Shown one piece after another: positions 25,207-25,671 of a stretch of DNA of 25,671 bases. The stretch spans positions 1 through 25,671 of the forward strand of contig NZ_JBAHZZ010000123.1 in the NCBI RefSeq assembly GCF_037132785.1, written 5' to 3'. The position numbers and the translations under genes were made by a program. This stretch comes from Flavicella sp037132785 (GTDB lineage Bacteria > Bacteroidota > Bacteroidia > Flavobacteriales > Flavobacteriaceae). The notes under the pieces were generated by a model. It was not told where the DNA came from, searched no databases, and was given only the letters and a program-made list of their open reading frames with translations. How positions within the stretch are numbered: position 1 is the stretch's first letter; every line of letters begins with the position of its first letter.

Positions 25207-25517
25207 CTATTCAAAAATAACAGAATAAGCAATATCGTTAATTTGGCTATTTGTTTTTGGCGTGTCCCTTGCAATGGTTTTGAATACCCTTGTTTTATAC
25301 AGAAAACATCATACTCATATGGGTTACATACCTAAAACATATCTGTATCCTCGTAAAAAACAGTTAAATAAATCGATGTAATTCAATAAAACCACCTATC
25401 TTTAATAAAGATTGAAAGCAAGTATAAATTGAGTTGTGTTCTTTTGGGAGTATAGGATAGACCAAAAAATCTTTGTTGATATGCTATAGATAGGAACTAT
25501 TATTAATTAAAAAAACT
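25207..25517. other. Intergenic stretch with little content
   Basis: 311 bp, AT-rich. It holds one short + strand frame (25274-25381) described separately; otherwise I see no terminator with a good T-tract, no known RNA and no repeat shared with the rest of the window. The promoter of the gene at 25518 should lie in its last 100 bp. Confidence 0.5.
25274..25381 (+). pseudogene. Possible membrane-protein scrap, 35 codons
   Basis: From ATG 25274 the frame reads MVLNTLVLYRKHHTHMGYIP, ending in a basic tail. Upstream in the same frame, without a good start codon, it continues back through ISLIWLFVFGVSLA, a plausible transmembrane helix. A hydrophobic helix followed by a His/Lys-rich tail suggests the end of a degraded membrane protein. 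It could equally be a chance frame. Confidence 0.2.
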
Positions 25518-25671
25518 ATGAATTTAATACAAAAAACGCTTCTTTTATTATTTATCTCTTATTCATCCTATGCTCAAGTAGAGATAAAAGGAATCATAAA
25601 AGATTCTTCTAATGTAGCTATTGAGTTTGCTAATGTGGTATTAACGAATCAAAAAAATGAATTTGTTAAAG
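25518..25671 (+). CDS. Exported outer-membrane-type protein, N-terminus only
   Basis: The frame starts at ATG 25518 and is open to the window end (51 codons visible). MNLIQKTLLLLFISYSSYAQ is a signal peptide. It is followed by VEIKGIIKDSSNVAIEFANV and a VLTNQKNEFVK stretch, the first strands of a CarboxypepD_reg-like domain. This start is typical of TonB-dependent receptors and of the flavobacterial outer-membrane beta-barrel family; which of the two cannot be decided from the fragment. Confidence 0.8.
   Translation, partial: MNLIQKTLLLLFISYSSYAQVEIKGIIKDSSNVAIEFANVVLTNQKNEFVK

Noticed and set aside
1..25671. CRISPR arrays, tRNA/rRNA genes, riboswitches, restriction-modification or toxin-antitoxin pairs
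   Set aside because: I looked for regularly spaced repeats, cloverleaf or rRNA-like sequence, and the usual domain motifs, and saw none that could be supported by eye.

Overview
The window is AT-rich DNA from a member of the Bacteroidota, most likely a marine Flavobacteriaceae. The evidence is a SusC/SusD pair beside a sulfatase, an IPExxxVDY-family gene between rnc and pyk, a two-domain RNase H1, TAnnTTTG-type -7 promoter boxes instead of the E. coli -10 type, and start codons with no obvious Shine-Dalgarno sequence. The assignment is inference; no rRNA or other taxonomic marker is present.

Layout. 1-575: 3' part of a decayed IS5-type insertion sequence with its right terminal repeat. 678-8573: a housekeeping block, with sufS (+), a convergent purN-rnhA pair (-), and a + strand run of acpP, fabF, rnc, an IPExxxVDY gene and pyk, then a CBS-domain gene and a convergent small zinc-ribbon gene. 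8574-11545: a mobile-element graveyard around one large exported protein of unknown function (8816-10321). It holds two copies of a short inverted-repeat element, a possible IS4-type N-terminal scrap and a transposase pseudogene with internal deletions. 11617-18088: a minimal polysaccharide-utilisation-like locus, with an exported type I sulfatase (-) divergent from a SusC/SusD pair (+). No glycoside hydrolase or regulator accompanies it. It ends in a terminator and a roughly 90-bp miniature derivative of the IS5-type element. 18304-21785: a small unknown gene, then DinB-like, RidA-like (broken by an in-frame TGA) and metG genes on the - strand. 21948-23936: a GT90 glycosyltransferase and an exported LD-carboxypeptidase in tandem. 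23940-24680: three very short - strand reading frames, each followed by a hairpin (two of them clear intrinsic terminators), and a third copy of the inverted-repeat element. 24847-25671: a YraN-family gene, a mostly empty stretch, and the start of an exported outer-membrane-type protein cut by the window edge.

How it fits together. acpP, fabF and rnc form the usual fatty-acid/RNA-processing cluster; purN and rnhA are transcribed divergently from it. The sulfatase and SusCD pair would act together: SusD binds and SusC imports a ligand, and the periplasmic sulfatase removes sulfate esters. The substrate cannot be read from sequence.

I do not see a clearly new defence or mobile system. The most interesting items are the two families of miniature mobile elements, the tandem small-ORF/terminator array at 23940-24503, the RidA gene interrupted by a single nonsense codon, and two perfect inverted repeats at promoters or start regions (8580-8595 and 21821-21844).
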